DNA of 64,000 nt from Edaphochlamys debaryana (taxonomy: Eukaryota > Chlorophyta > Chlorophyceae > Chlamydomonadales), in assembly GCA_016858145.1 (NCBI GenBank), contig JAEHOE010000138.1, positions 279,118-343,117 on the forward strand. The letters are read 5' to 3'. A model generated the notes under the pieces. The model did not search any database, was not told the origin of the DNA, and saw nothing but the letters and a program-made list of their open reading frames with translations. The translations under genes were made by a program, and so were the position numbers. This document shows, one piece after another, positions 22,601-33,300 of this stretch. Each line of letters starts with the position of its first letter. The first letter of the stretch is position 1.

Positions 22601-23520
22601 CGCAATGCGATTTTACGCACGCAGCGCTAAGAGAGAAAAGGCGGGCTTGCGGAGACCACAACCTGGGCTGGCGCGGCCCCACCCGCCCTGGTGAAACTCC
22701 ATCCAGTTGCTGGCATGGCCCCATCCCGCTGTCCGCACGCACGGCCCCAACCCTGCCCCACCTCAGCGCGGGCCGGCCCCGACCACACATCCTGTCCCCC
22801 CCGAAACCCATTCAGTTGAGGCGCAGCCCCAACCACCCCTGCCGCGCCCACAGCGGGTTGTGAGCGGAAGCTCAACGGCTGACATGCCGTCCCTCCTTCC
22901 GGTGCAGGTCGATCGTGGCGTCGGGCTGTGCGGACCGAGACTCCCCGGTGGCGAAGCTGGCCGGCAAGCGGCTGCTGCCGTTGCTGTGCGGCCGCATCAC
23001 CACCAACAACACCACGGACCTCAACAAGTTGGTGGAGGTCTGCCGTGCCCAGGAAATTGAGGTCTGGGACGTGAGCGGTTCCGGTGTGGAGCTGAGCTCG
23101 GGCTGCTTCAAGTCGCCGCATGTGCACCACTTCGGTGCGCGGGGGAACACCACGGCCGGGGCACCTGCGGTCTTGGGGAAGGGCGGGGCACCAGCGGTCT
23201 TGGAGAAGGGCGGGGCACCTGCGGTCGTGGGGAAGGGCGGGGCACCTGCGGTCGTGGGGAAGGGCGGGGAAGGACGCCTTTCGTCCCCAAATCTTTCCCA
23301 AATGCCCTCATGACATATCCACACCCGCCCGCGTTTCCCACTTCCACACTTGCCACCACAGGCCCGTAATGCGAACGCGGCTTGCAACATCCGTCTCCAG
23401 ACGGTCTGCCTTCTGGAGGGCCTGGCGAGGCCGGCGGCTCTCAATCGCGCTCTCGTGCGCGCTGCGGGGGGCGCGGGCGGTGCCGCAGCTGCGGGTGGGT
23501 CCGGCCGGCCTGACGCCTGA
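7673..23520 (+). CDS. PD-(D/E)XK nuclease-like gene, copy A (intron 2 carries 12.9-kb element)
   Basis: Proposed exons are 7673-8080, 8398-8538, 21604-21716 and 22908-~23140, and perhaps 23362-23520. All junctions are GT-AG and the phases agree. Exon 3 gives EVDGVVV then IVEHKTK, matching the D...ExK catalytic pattern of PD-(D/E)XK nucleases. Exon 4 gives KLAGKRLLP, CGRI and EVWDVSGSG, like the 'PVLAG...V.pSG' tail of that fold. The N-terminal ~130 residues contain a beta-rich domain (ITVTIPAWGG) that I do not recognise. Exon 4 could instead run to a stop at 23311-23313 through a minisatellite, in which case exon 5 is not used. Intron 2 is about 13 kb because of the inserted element, against 112 bp in copy B, so correct splicing is doubtful. 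The nuclease assignment is by motif only. Confidence 0.5.
8494..8637. repeat. 50-bp perfect foldback at exon 2 / intron 2 border
   Basis: Arms 8494-8543 and 8588-8637 are perfect reverse complements. The 44-bp spacer is a further inverted partial copy of the same sequence, so the block reads forward, inverted, short forward, inverted. The left arm is the end of exon 2 plus GTAAC of the donor site. Unit B has only the forward copy (36436-36490) followed directly by GGCAAGATGGG. This is the footprint expected of template-switching replication, or of a sequencing foldback artefact. Confidence 0.9.
8675..8912 (+). repeat. Left terminal inverted repeat
   Basis: This is the reverse complement of 21289-21527 with few mismatches. 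It contains two nested palindromes, CCCAGGCATGCCTGGG (about 8701-8716) and CCAGGCATGCCTGG (about 8738-8751), a TATATAAG-like box at about 8789-8797 pointing into the array, and a CATGTCGC/GCGACATG inverted pair at about 8857-8874. Between it and the satellite (8913-8961) lies the perfect 12-bp palindrome TACGTGCACGTA. Confidence 0.85.
8962..21287 (+). repeat. 169-bp satellite array, ~73 monomers, with higher-order repeats
   Basis: Head-to-tail monomers recur every 169 bp (for example at 8969, 9138 and 9307). Each has a perfect 10-bp hairpin GTGGGATTCG...CGAATCCCAC. At least six monomer variants can be told apart by their 3' segments and by marker bases. The variant with CGCTAGGCC and GATGCATAG recurs at about 9651, 10307, 12188, 13372, 14893, 16757, 17939 and 19632, i.e. 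every 4, 11, 7, 9, 11, 7 and 10 monomers. The order from 10307 to 14893 is repeated from 14893 to 19632 with one extra monomer, so there is a super-repeat of about 4.6-4.7 kb. The short minus-strand ORFs in the array are not considered coding. Confidence 0.95.
21289..21527 (-). repeat. Right terminal inverted repeat
   Basis: This mirror copy of 8675-8912 keeps both GGCATGCC-centred palindromes and the TATA-like box, now pointing leftward into the array. The outer end reads CAGTAAGGGGTACGACC on the minus strand. Confidence 0.85.
21890..21990 (+). repeat. ~20-bp minisatellite in intron 3, copy A
   Basis: Three to four units of a CCCCATCCACCCCTGGCCC-type repeat lie in the intron between exons 3 and 4 of the nuclease-like gene. 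Unit B (about 36858-36910) has fewer units, so the tract has changed length since the duplication. Confidence 0.7.
23158..23268 (+). repeat. 27-bp in-frame minisatellite, 4 units (copy A)
   Basis: Four near-identical 27-bp units follow nuclease-like exon 4. In the exon 4 frame each encodes a GAPAVxGKG-type nonapeptide, and the frame stays open to a stop at 23311-23313. The tract is therefore either a repetitive protein tail or the start of an intron that happens to be open. Confidence 0.85.
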
Positions 23521-24762
23521 CGCATCACCTCGTGTAGTGCGGGGTTCAAACGGTTGAATTGCCGGGTGCGAGCCTGCATGCGGGCTGGTGGTGGAGAGGG
23601 TTGAGGGCTCCACGGAGCCACACTCGAACATTGGGCCCCCTGGGGGGGATCACGGGGCGCAGCCCTTTTCCTGTCTTCTTTAGGGCAGCCACCCTTGTCA
23701 GCTGGGGTGTGACTTCGCGGGGGGCCCAGATGAGACTTCGGGGACGGGGGGTTTCAGGTGGGGTGAGACTTCCAAGTTGAATCTTCGCGCCCTCCTGAGT
23801 ACCCTCCGGATGAGGTAGCGGCCGAAGAGGGAGCGCTGTTTTTTTGCGGTGCCGGGGGTCTCTGTAGGTGGTGGCTTGATCTTGGCTCTCCCATTTGAGT
23901 ACCGCAATTTGCCGCTGGGGCGCGACGAGTAGGAGCGGGGCTGCTGGTGCGGGGTGGAGGGTCCCATGTTGTGGCCGAAGTAGCCGAAGCGGGGAGCGCT
24001 GTTTTGAAGACGTGCCCCGAGGTTGGGCCCCCCCTGCCAGGGAGGTTTGGCCGCGGGGAACATCGTGCTATCTGTCCGGTCCCGGTTGGTGCAGTGGCTT
24101 GTGGCTCCTTGCGGAAGTTACCTGGGGGTTGTTTTTTGGTCATTTAGGGGCTGAGAGAGTAGGGGCTGGCAGCTTCGCACACCTCAAGTAGGATCGGTTG
24201 AACCCACAACTTCGCCAAGGAGAGCAGCGTGCAGTGTAACTAGCGTTGTGCTTGTCGCCCTCCGCACCCAAGCTCGTGCCAAAGTCAAGTGCGGCAGACC
24301 CCCCCCTGGTTGCCCAACGCTCTCTCTCTCCGGCTTGGCCCCGCCTGCCCCTGGAGTGCAGCTGTGTGCTCGAAAGCTGAATGGCAACGAAGCGGCCCAT
24401 GTTACAGTGGCAGCTTGAGGGGCGGTATCAAGCAAGACTCTCGAGCTTGAGCTTGAGAACCGGAGGCACCCTCCGACCGTGAGCTTCCGAGTCCCGCCAG
24501 GCGCGGGGATGAGTTGATGATGGACGGCGGGATGTTCCGGGGGCCTCCGTGTGACTGCGCCCCCCGTCCGTCACTCAACTAATTGGGCCGTCACTCAACT
24601 GAATGGGCCGTCGGCGGCGCCTCAGTCCTTCCATGCACTCAACTAATCCGGCCCACCCGGCCACGCCACGCGCTTCAAAGAAGCTCAGCATCTCCAGCAT
24701 GCAGCCAGCCCGGGCGCACCCGTGGAGGGCAGGGTGTCCAAAACGGCAGCCCCTGTAGGATT

Positions 24763-24811
24763 CACCAAGACACTCCGATAGAGAAAGGACCCTACTCCGA
24801 GTGTCTTGGTG
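24763..24811. repeat. 13-bp-stem hairpin (A copy)
   Basis: CACCAAGACACTC (24763-24775) pairs perfectly with GAGTGTCTTGGTG (24799-24811) across a 23-nt loop. The stem is unchanged in unit B (39754-39802). It is followed directly by a second small inverted pair, CTGTACG/CGTACAG. Confidence 0.8.
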
Positions 24812-25118
24812 GGCTGTACGACGTGTGCCGTACAGGGGGTCTGGGGGGTGGTTTGGGGTCCATACCCTCACTCTAGCACCCCCTGCTAGTGAAGACTGGC
24901 TCGAATGGCCTTCATATAGCGTATGGATGCCAGGTACCGCTTTTGGGCTCGAGAGTCGCTTTTAGCATGGAGAACTGGGTGGGGTCGATTTCGCGGGCGG
25001 GGGCGGCGCGGGGACGTGTCGCCGACTGACGCTCAAAACACAGCAGCTGTGACCGCCCAGCCTAAATTGCGAGAGTATATGCTACATTGTTGCACTTAGA
25101 GCACTGCCGACGTGTATC

Positions 25119-25174
25119 GGCGAAGGTCGGTGGGACCGCGACATGTGAGCATGCCTAGCATGCCGACCTTCGCC
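25119..25174. repeat. 12-bp-stem hairpin, present three times in the window
   Basis: GGCGAAGGTCGG (25119-25130) pairs perfectly with CCGACCTTCGCC (25163-25174). Copies are at 40111-40157 and 43612-43658. Copy A has a 9-bp duplication (TAGCATGCC-type) in the loop, while the stem is identical in all three. A second palindrome (CGCGACATGCA/TGCATGTCGCG) lies about 100 nt downstream at 25273-25298. The function is unknown. Confidence 0.75.
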
Positions 25175-25618
25175 CTCCTCTACAAGGCTGCACAGCCCCA
25201 GCCGATCCTCCCATTGGCTGCAACATGCCTTGATGAGGCTTAGATGTCTCCTCTGGGCCTCTCGGAGGCCTCACTCGCGCGACATGCAAGTGCATGTCGC
25301 GACGGTTTGCACAAAACATCGCGCCCCGCGCCTGCAACTGCATATCTACGTTGCTGTAAGTCTATATGTGGCTTTAGAGGCAAGTTAGGCTTTGGACACC
25401 CGCTGCGCTATGGCAAATCCCGAAGTGCGCCCGGGCTGCATGCAGCACGAGCGAGCTCGCCGAGCAGCTCCACCGCGAGGACGATCTTGACCTCTGTAAG
25501 CTCCGGGACCCGGGCCCGCGACTGACCGCGACTGACCACGCCGCACGCCTCAACGGAGACTCCCGCGAGAGCCATGGTGTTCCGGCCTAGGCGGTATCCC
25601 CGCGGTCCCTGCGCGTCA

Positions 25619-26648
25619 TCCCCCTCTCTCCCACGCACAGAGCAAACAGGACGAAGCCTCGCCGCCGCTGCCCCATCACCGACAGCCCGGCCCTCGCCTC
25701 CGTGCCTGGCGCCCAGCCCGTCGTCCCCACCCGGCCATCCCTCGGGCCCCAGCCCTCCCGCCCTCCCGTGCCTGTGCCTGCGGCTCTGCCGCCCTCCCCC
25801 GACCGACGCGCTCAGCCAACGCCTCAGGTCCCACCCTCAGCGGCACACGCCTCGCACGTCCCTGTCGCGTGGCACGCTCGCACGGCTTCTTCACCGTCGC
25901 CAGCCACCAGCTCCAGCCGCAAGGCCAGCGCGTCCAGCCCTCCGCAGCTCCGTGAACGCAGTATCGACCGGTCGGTGCGGCCAGCGTCTACGAGCGCAGC
26001 TGCCTCAGACTACGCTACTTCCCACTTCCCACCCACGTGACGCTCTTCGTCTCCCAGCCGCCGGCTCCCCGCTCCCGCTGGTTTCCTCCCGGGCCTCGTA
26101 TTGCCCTAGGTCCCAAAACTACCTTTCTCCTGCCGCTTCACTCCTAGACGCACGGGTTTTGGGAACGGGTATCTTCCTGGTGGCATCTTCCGCCTCGTAC
26201 GTCAGTATGGAGCTCAGTCTTCAAGCAGCATTCCGCAGCCGGCTTCTTTCCCCCAGCTCGCATTTGCACACACCGCACTTTAACGCTCGACTAGCCCCTG
26301 TAGCTGACTCGTCGTCTTCGTCTACGCCACCTGCATGCAGGTGCGCGCTCGCGCCTGATGACCATAGAAGACTGGCACGCTTCACGGCTGGGGGCTTCTT
26401 CAAGCGGCTCAGGAAAGTGCTATTCGCGCCTGTCTCCCATAGGACCTGTATCAGCCTGCTAGACGTATCCGGCACAGCTCTACACCGTCAACAGCAACAG
26501 CAAGCCGGTTACTCTAGCGTAGCCGTTCTCAGCCGCACCCCCGACTACATCTGCTGCGCATACCGCTCCGTGTAGTGCTAGATAGCCCTGTTGCTAGTGC
26601 ACTGTATGGAGGCTATGCCCCCCGTCCCCCTCTCTCCCACGCACAGAG
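25619..26648. repeat. 1-kb block between 24-bp direct repeats, unit A only
   Basis: The 24-bp sequence beginning TCCCCCTCTCTCC occurs at 25619-25642 and 26625-26648. Both B copies (about 40607 and 44108) have it once, as a slightly shorter form. The 1006 bp between may be an insertion with target duplication in A or a repeat-mediated deletion in B. No recognisable transposon protein or poly(A) tail is visible in it. Confidence 0.8.
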
Positions 26649-27333
26649 GCCATACGTGTGGCGCCTTGATTGTGAGGTTCCAGAGCTCATCGAGCTCGTC
26701 GAGACGCAAAGCGGACCAGTTCCTTTCGTACCCACCAGCCCCAGTCCCCAGCACCGGGTCCCTAGATAGCATGCCCGCCGCCTCTCATACCACCCTCGGC
26801 ACCCTGGCAGCCCTGCAGCTCCGCCTGGCTTACCACACCTGCTCCCCGCCTCTCTGCACTCCATCGCAAGCGCCAGCGATACACTCCTGGATTCCCATCC
26901 CCTGCATAACTCCAGTACTCCGCGACAGCCAACAAAAGTAGTGCCCGAAGGCAGGCAAAGGGCTCAGCCCCGTGCCCAGCCAGGGAGTGTGATGTCCGAG
27001 TCTGGCTGCATGGAGCCCTCGCCCCCCCCCCCCCTCCCCACCACGTACTCGCACCACGGCACGCAAGCTCGCATCCGCCATCAATCCGTGGAGCCCCGCC
27101 CTACGCGTGTGGTGCACTCGTCAAGGGTCTAACCGCCTCCGGCTAGGGATAGCTGCCCTGACCCACCCGCAGCTTCAGCTACGGGAGCCCCCGGCACCAT
27201 CCTGCAACACGGCCCCCTCAGCCTCCGCCCGCGCCACCCCAGTTAAATGCAGCACGCTTGCTGCCGTGCTCTCGTCCAGGCGTGTGAGCCTCCGCCCTCA
27301 CACCCAGCGCCCTCGGACACCGGGCCCCTGCGC

Positions 27334-30300
27334 TCAGGCAACGTCCAGCCTTACGTCCGCCTCCCCCACCACCGCCCCCTCCTGCTCCCCCGGGGCCTCA
27401 AGCCCCGCCCCCACGGCGGCCGCGGCGGAAACCCCGCCCAGCCCCTGCCCCTGCTCCGTCCCCGCCCCCTGCGGCGCCCCCACGGCCGCCTGTCCGCTGC
27501 TGCCGCCCCGGCTCGCGGGCCCATGCAGGCCCGGCACCTCCATGCTCAGCATGTGGACCTCGGGCCCGGCCGGGCCCGGCCCGTGCCCAGCCAGGCCCAG
27601 GCCCAGGCCCGAGCAGGCTGACGTCATGTCCATCCCTGCGATGGACCCGGGCCCCGCGTCCCCCATGGTCAGGAGCGCGCAGCCCCAGTCCTCCTCCCCC
27701 GCCCCCGCTCCCCCCCCGCCCCTGCCCCTCTCCCCGTCCCCCTCCTCCCCACCGCCCGGCTCCTCCGGCCAGTCCCCCTCCTCCACCTCGTCACCCCCGT
27801 AGGGCCCCCCCTCCTCCTCGCCGCCCTCCTCACCGCCTCCGCCGCCGCCGCGACCCTCCGCCGCCGCCGCCAGTCGCGCCTGCAGCGCCGCCGCCAGCGC
27901 TAGGCCGTGTGCCTGCTGCAAACCCCCCTCTTCGCCCCCCTCCTCCTCGTCGTCCTCCCCCCCCAGCCCCTGCTCCCTCAGGATGCGGAGCATGTCGAAC
28001 CGCTCCTGGTCGTCCCCGAACACAAAGGACCTGACAGGGGGGGAGGGGGCAAGGGAAGGGACCCAACAGGGGGGGGGGGGAGTGAAGGCAGCGCAGGGGG
28101 CAGGGGAAAAGGGGAGAGAGCGACATGTCGAACCGCTCCCGGTCATACGGGATGGATGAGGGGGCCAGTTTGGTACCCACCAGTACGACAGGAGTGCGTG
28201 GGCCTCCCGGTGGGAGTGACATGGGAGGGACCTCAAGCCCCCCCTCCCCCCCATTCAGCTGCACACGACCTTTCTTGTCTCCCCGCAACCCCTCCCCCCC
28301 CTCCAGGCCCCAAGGGGCCCCCCCCAGGCCTCACGATGACTCGCTCCCCGCCATCTCGAACCTCCCCGGCCTGCGCGGCAGGGGGGTGCCCAGCGCATCC
28401 AGGTCCATTGAGTCGGCGATGGACACGTGCTGCTTGAGGAGGGACCTGGGGGGGGCGGAGGGGTGTGTGGAACAGGTGTTGGGTCTGAGGCTGGCGGAAG
28501 GCACTGCAGCCGCACGAGCCACGCCCGCACAGTCCGTGCTGGGCAGGCGCCTCCTGCCACCCGCATCGCACCTCGCCCCAGCTTCCCCACCCCATCCCAT
28601 CCCATCCCATTCCATCCCACCCCACCCCACCGGCAACCCCCACCCCACCCCACCCCCAGGCCCCCACCTGAGCATGGCGCTCCCCGAGGGCGGCAGGTGG
28701 AACGAGTCCCGCCCGCTGCCCCGCTCCCCCACCGCCGACCCCAGCCCCTACCCCGACCCCGCCGCCGCCGCGGGCGGCCGCACGTAGCAGCGGCGGTCCC
28801 ACGTGCCACTAGCCATTGGGGAGAGGCAGGGCGAGGCCGAGGGCAGGGGGGAGTCCAGGTCCCGACCCCCAAGCGCCACGGACACAGCCATCCCGCCGCC
28901 GCCGCCGGGCGTGTTGACGCCGCTGCCGCTGCCGCCACGGCCGCCGCCGCCGCCGGGGCTGGCGGCGCCGCCGTCCAGGTGCTGGCGGAGCAGGAGGGCC
29001 ATGGCGGAGTCAAGCAGGCCCAGGCCGCCGCCGTCGCCGCCGGCGGCGGCGGCGCCGCCAGCGCTGCCGCCGGCTCCGCCGCCGGCGGCGGCTGAGCGGC
29101 CCAGGAGCGTCGCGGCGTGCGCCTCGGCGGCGGCGAAGGCGGCGGCGGCGGCGGTGAGGGCGGCGGCGGCGGCGGCGACGTCCGCCTCCGTCGACTCGCC
29201 CAGCAGGGACATGGAGGTGGGGGTCATGGACGCCAGGCCGCCGCCGCCGCCGCCTCCGATGCCACTGCCGGCGCCGCTGCTGACGGCGCCAAAGCCCGGG
29301 GCCGCTCGGTCGATGGTTGAGCTCATCATGAGGCGGCTGGCCTGGGGGGGGGGAAGGGGAGAAAGAGGGGGGGAAAATGAGGGGGGGGTTGGCAACGGGA
29401 GGGGGGCTAGAGGGATAGGAGGGGGGCGGGGTTGGCTTGGAGGAAAGCGGGCCATTAGCTGGCTCGGGTTTTGGGACACCACGGCCACCCTCCAAGACCC
29501 ATGCGAGACCTCCCTGCCCCCGTGCCCCGCTCCTCACACCGACGCCCCGGCCCCCATACCCCCACCCCCACCCCCAGCCCCGCCTCCCCGCCCCGCCCTA
29601 GGTAGAAGCGCACCTGCCGCGGCGTGCCCACGCTCTGCCTCGGGTCCAAACCCCCTCCCGACAGACGCACGGACAGCACGGGACCCCCCGCCCCCACCCC
29701 CACCGCCGGCCCCGCCGCCGCCCCCGCCCCCCCGGCCGTGAAGCTGCGGGAGGGGGGATGGCCGTGGCCGCCGGGCGGCGGGGGCCCGCCCAGGCTGGGG
29801 AGGTTGGCCGAGGTGAGCAGGATCGAGGTGGCGGCGGAGAGGCCGCCGGCGGCTGGGTCGGGCTCCGAGGTGGGGTTGAGGTCGCGCGGGAGCATGAAGG
29901 AGGGGAGCGAGGCGTTGGAGGCGGCCCGGTCCAGGTCGGCGTCCTGCATGAGCGTGTCCTGGGGGGGGAGGGGGGGAGGGGGGAACGCGTGCGCAAAACA
30001 CGCAGTGGCCGGGTCCAGGTCGGCGGCGGCGGCGGAGGAGCGGGACTAACCTTGCGGGGATGGGGGCGAGCTGTGCGTGCAAGCTGTGTAGCAAGCTGCT
30101 AGGTCTAGCACGGTCCCCTTCAAACTCTCGAAGCGCGGGGGACACCTGTCCCCATTTCCCTATCCACCCGAACGCCCTTTCCCTCCCTGCTCCCCACCAT
30201 GGTCTCGTCTCCGCCCAGCGGCAGCCGCCGGCCCCACAGCCGCCGCTCCGTCCTGCGGGCAGGAGGGCGGGACTTGTTGGTCTTTGGACACAGCAGCACG

Positions 30301-33300
30301 CAATGGGCGGGTCGCGGTTGTCCCAAAACTCACGTGGACGCACGACAGGCAGAGCTTCCCTTGTGTCGACCCTTCCCCTGGCGAACTCCCGCCTGCGACT
30401 CCCCCGGACCATCCGCGTCTCACCCCCCCCGGCCCCGCCCCGCCCCGCTGCCATCAGATTTCCCCCGCCCCGCATGACTCACGCGACCTCCGTCAGGGCC
30501 CCGACCAGTTGGTTGACGAAACCGCCGGGCCCAGGCGGGCCCTCCGTGAAGCTGCTTGTCACGCCGCCCATGCGCTCGTCCACCATTAGTAAGCCCTCCC
30601 GGTCCGCGCGCGTGCTGCGCCGGCCCCACGCCACCGCCGCCGTGTCACTGCGTGCGCTGTGCTGTACGGAAAGGGCTTCGATGCCGCTAGGGCTGTCGGC
30701 CTCCGAATCCAGGGCCCCGTCGGGCCCGACCTCCAGCTCGACCGGCCGCACCGCGGTGCCGTGGTGGGCCCCGCCGGGCCCGGAATGGTCCCCGCCCGAG
30801 GGCGGGCTCCGGAAGGACGGGCCCGCGCTGGCCGTGTGGCCGGCGGTTGCGTGCAGGCCCAGGCCCAGGCCCCGCGCCATGGAGAGGGAGTCGTTGGGGG
30901 GGAGGTCGGAGCGGGGGCCGGAGGCCGAGGTGTGGGGGTAGAGGGGGTCGGGTGTGGAGGAGGAGGGGCCGGCCTGGGGCTCCACCCCGGGCATGGTGGG
31001 GTAGCGCTGGCCTGCGGGGGGTTGGGGCGGGGAGGTGGGTGGTTGGGTGGTTGGGGGTTAGGAGGTTGGGTGGTTGGGTGGTGCTGGGGTTGCGCCACGT
31101 TTGCTCAGGGAGGCAGGGCGCTGGGGCCTCGTGCTGATGCCATCCCCTGCCCTGGCCCGGCCAGACCCTGGACGCCTGGTGAGGCCCCCAGTACCCTGTC
31201 AGGTCCACCAACCCCCTCCATCCTTCCCCCGCCACCTCGCCAGTCCTGCCCCTCACCTCCCCCCATCCCCACCCCTCCCCAATCCCCACCCCCTCACAAA
31301 TCCCTCCATCCGCCTTGACCGCCGCCCCTTCCCTCCCATGCACATGCCCCCACGCGGGCGCCCCGCCTCACCCGCCTCAGAGCATCCGGCTGACGCCACG
31401 CCCATTCCCAGGTGACCCCACACGGGGGCCTGGGGGGTGCTCATGTTGGGCTGCACACCCCCGGGCCCAACCGCGCCCAGCAGGGCCCCCATGGGCCCAC
31501 TGCCGCCGCCGCTGCTCGTCCCGGGCCCAAAGCCGCCCGCGCCGGGCCCAGCCCCTGCCCCAGGCGCCGTCCTCCCTCCATGCATTAGTAAGTTGGTCGT
31601 GGCACCCATGGATGCGGCCCTCTGGGAGGGGTGGGCGAGGGGGGGCCGCATGCTGCCGGGCCCGCCGGGGCTCGTCGGGCCCCCGCCTGGGCCCGTCCCG
31701 GGCCCGGGGGAGAAGTAGTCGGCGAGGGAGGAGAAGCGGCGCCGGGCCCCGTCGGGGAGGCTGGGTGCGCCGTGAGCGCTGTCGTCTCCCTGCTGTATTG
31801 GCGATGCAGTGGGGTGGGGCGAGACGGGGTGAGAGGGCGTGGGCGGCACACGGCAACGCCTCGTGTCGTGTCGTGGGCTTGCCTGCTGTCCGCCCGCTCC
31901 CAGCCCAGCACAGCCCAGTAATCGACTAAAACCCTCCCTAGAACGCGGTTCACTCTGACAGTCGGGTCCGGAGCAGCATCCCCCCTCCCCCGCAGTCGCC
32001 CCCTCGCAGCCCTCCCCCCACCCACCCCCAGGTCGCTCCCCTCCGCCAGGGAATCCGACGAACGGGGCACCGCCTGCCCCTGCCCCTGGCCCTGGCCCCG
32101 CGGCCCCCTCGTCGCCCGCGCCGCCGCCTCCGCCGCCGCCAGCACACTGCTCGCACGCACCACCCCTCCCCCTCCGCCCCCTGCTGATAGCGAGGCGTCC
32201 TCCGCTGCGTCCGCCGCTGCGTCCGCCGCCGCCATCTGCTCAATGGGGTTGCCTTGGACGGCCGCGAGGGCGGCCTGGAGGGGGGAGGAGGGGAGCGAGG
32301 GGGAAAGGGAGCAAGGGAGGGAGGGGAGGGGAGAGAGGGTGGGGAGGGGCTTAGGTTGTGGCGGGTGGTGGTGTAGGGGGGAAGAGGGGAAGCTGCCCCG
32401 CACCACCCCGGACGCTATGCGCAGGGCTGAGCCGTCCTGCGCACACGGTCCGCCCTACCTTGCCCCATCCCCCCTCCCGCCCTCCAACCCCCCACCCCAC
32501 CCAGCCCCCACCAACCCCCCACCCCCTACCTGGCAGTTGAAGAACCTCAGCGGCACCGCATAGTCCACCAGGGAGTCAGAGAGGCAGGTGGCGTAGAAGG
32601 AGGGCAGCATGCCGGGGAGCCACGGCTCGCGGCCGTTAGCTCCGTTGCCGTTACCTCCGTTGTTGCCGGCACCGGCGGGGGGGGGTGAGGCGGAGGCGGA
32701 GGCGGCCGGCTGCTGGGCCTGCCCCGGCCCCTGCTGGGCCCCCTGCGGGCCCCCGTTGCGGCGCGGCTCGCGCCTCCACTTGTTGGCCTGCAGGAAGAGC
32801 TGCAGGAAGATGCCTGGGGTAGGGGGGGGGGGGGTAGGATAGCAGGACGAGGTAAGGTGGTGGGACGCGTGACGCAGGCTCCAAGCCGTCAAACCCTACG
32901 GGTCCCCCCCCTCCCTCCTCCCCTCCCCTTCCCTCCTCCCGCCCTCCCCCCCCCACCCGGCTGGTAGGCCAGCTGCCAGGGCTGCACCGCGGGCGCCGCG
33001 CAGTCCGCCGCCTGCACCCCCAGCGACAGCTCCAGCTGCTCGGCCTTGGACAGAATGCGGAGGGCGGACACCCAGTAGCCGCTGGGGGGGGGAGGACGAG
33101 GGTGGGGTGTGGGGGGGGGGGGGGGGGAGAGGGGGGGGGGCGGGGGGTGATCACTGACGAAGTGTGGAAACCGGAGGAAAGGGGTGCGGCGGCAGGCCAA
33201 ACTCGACACATCCCTTCCACATCCCCCATGGCGCCCCCCCCCCTGGCAACTGGCAACAGCCCAGCCCCCCTCATGCCCTCATGCTTCAGCCCCCCTCCCC

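Larger units (their letters stand above)
23521..27333. other. Unassigned intergenic sequence, unit A
   Basis: I recognise no gene between the nuclease-like gene and the minus-strand caspase-like gene. The stretch holds several strong inverted repeats (24763-24811, 25119-25174, 25273-25298) and the 1-kb unit-A-only block (25643-26648). A 121-codon minus-strand ORF at 23698-24063 is basic (Arg/Lys-rich middle part) but is broken by a TAG in unit B, so I do not call it a gene. Open frames at 25574-26575 and 26591-26941 are Pro/Ser-rich and look like compositional artefacts. Confidence 0.5.

Noticed and set aside
23536..23600. tRNA-like GGTTCAAAC (T-arm-like) motif
   Set aside because: No acceptor, D-arm or anticodon stem can be folded around it.
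25574..26575. 333-codon Pro/Ser/Arg-rich ORF
   Set aside because: No domain, no codon-usage contrast, and most of it lies in the block missing from both B copies.
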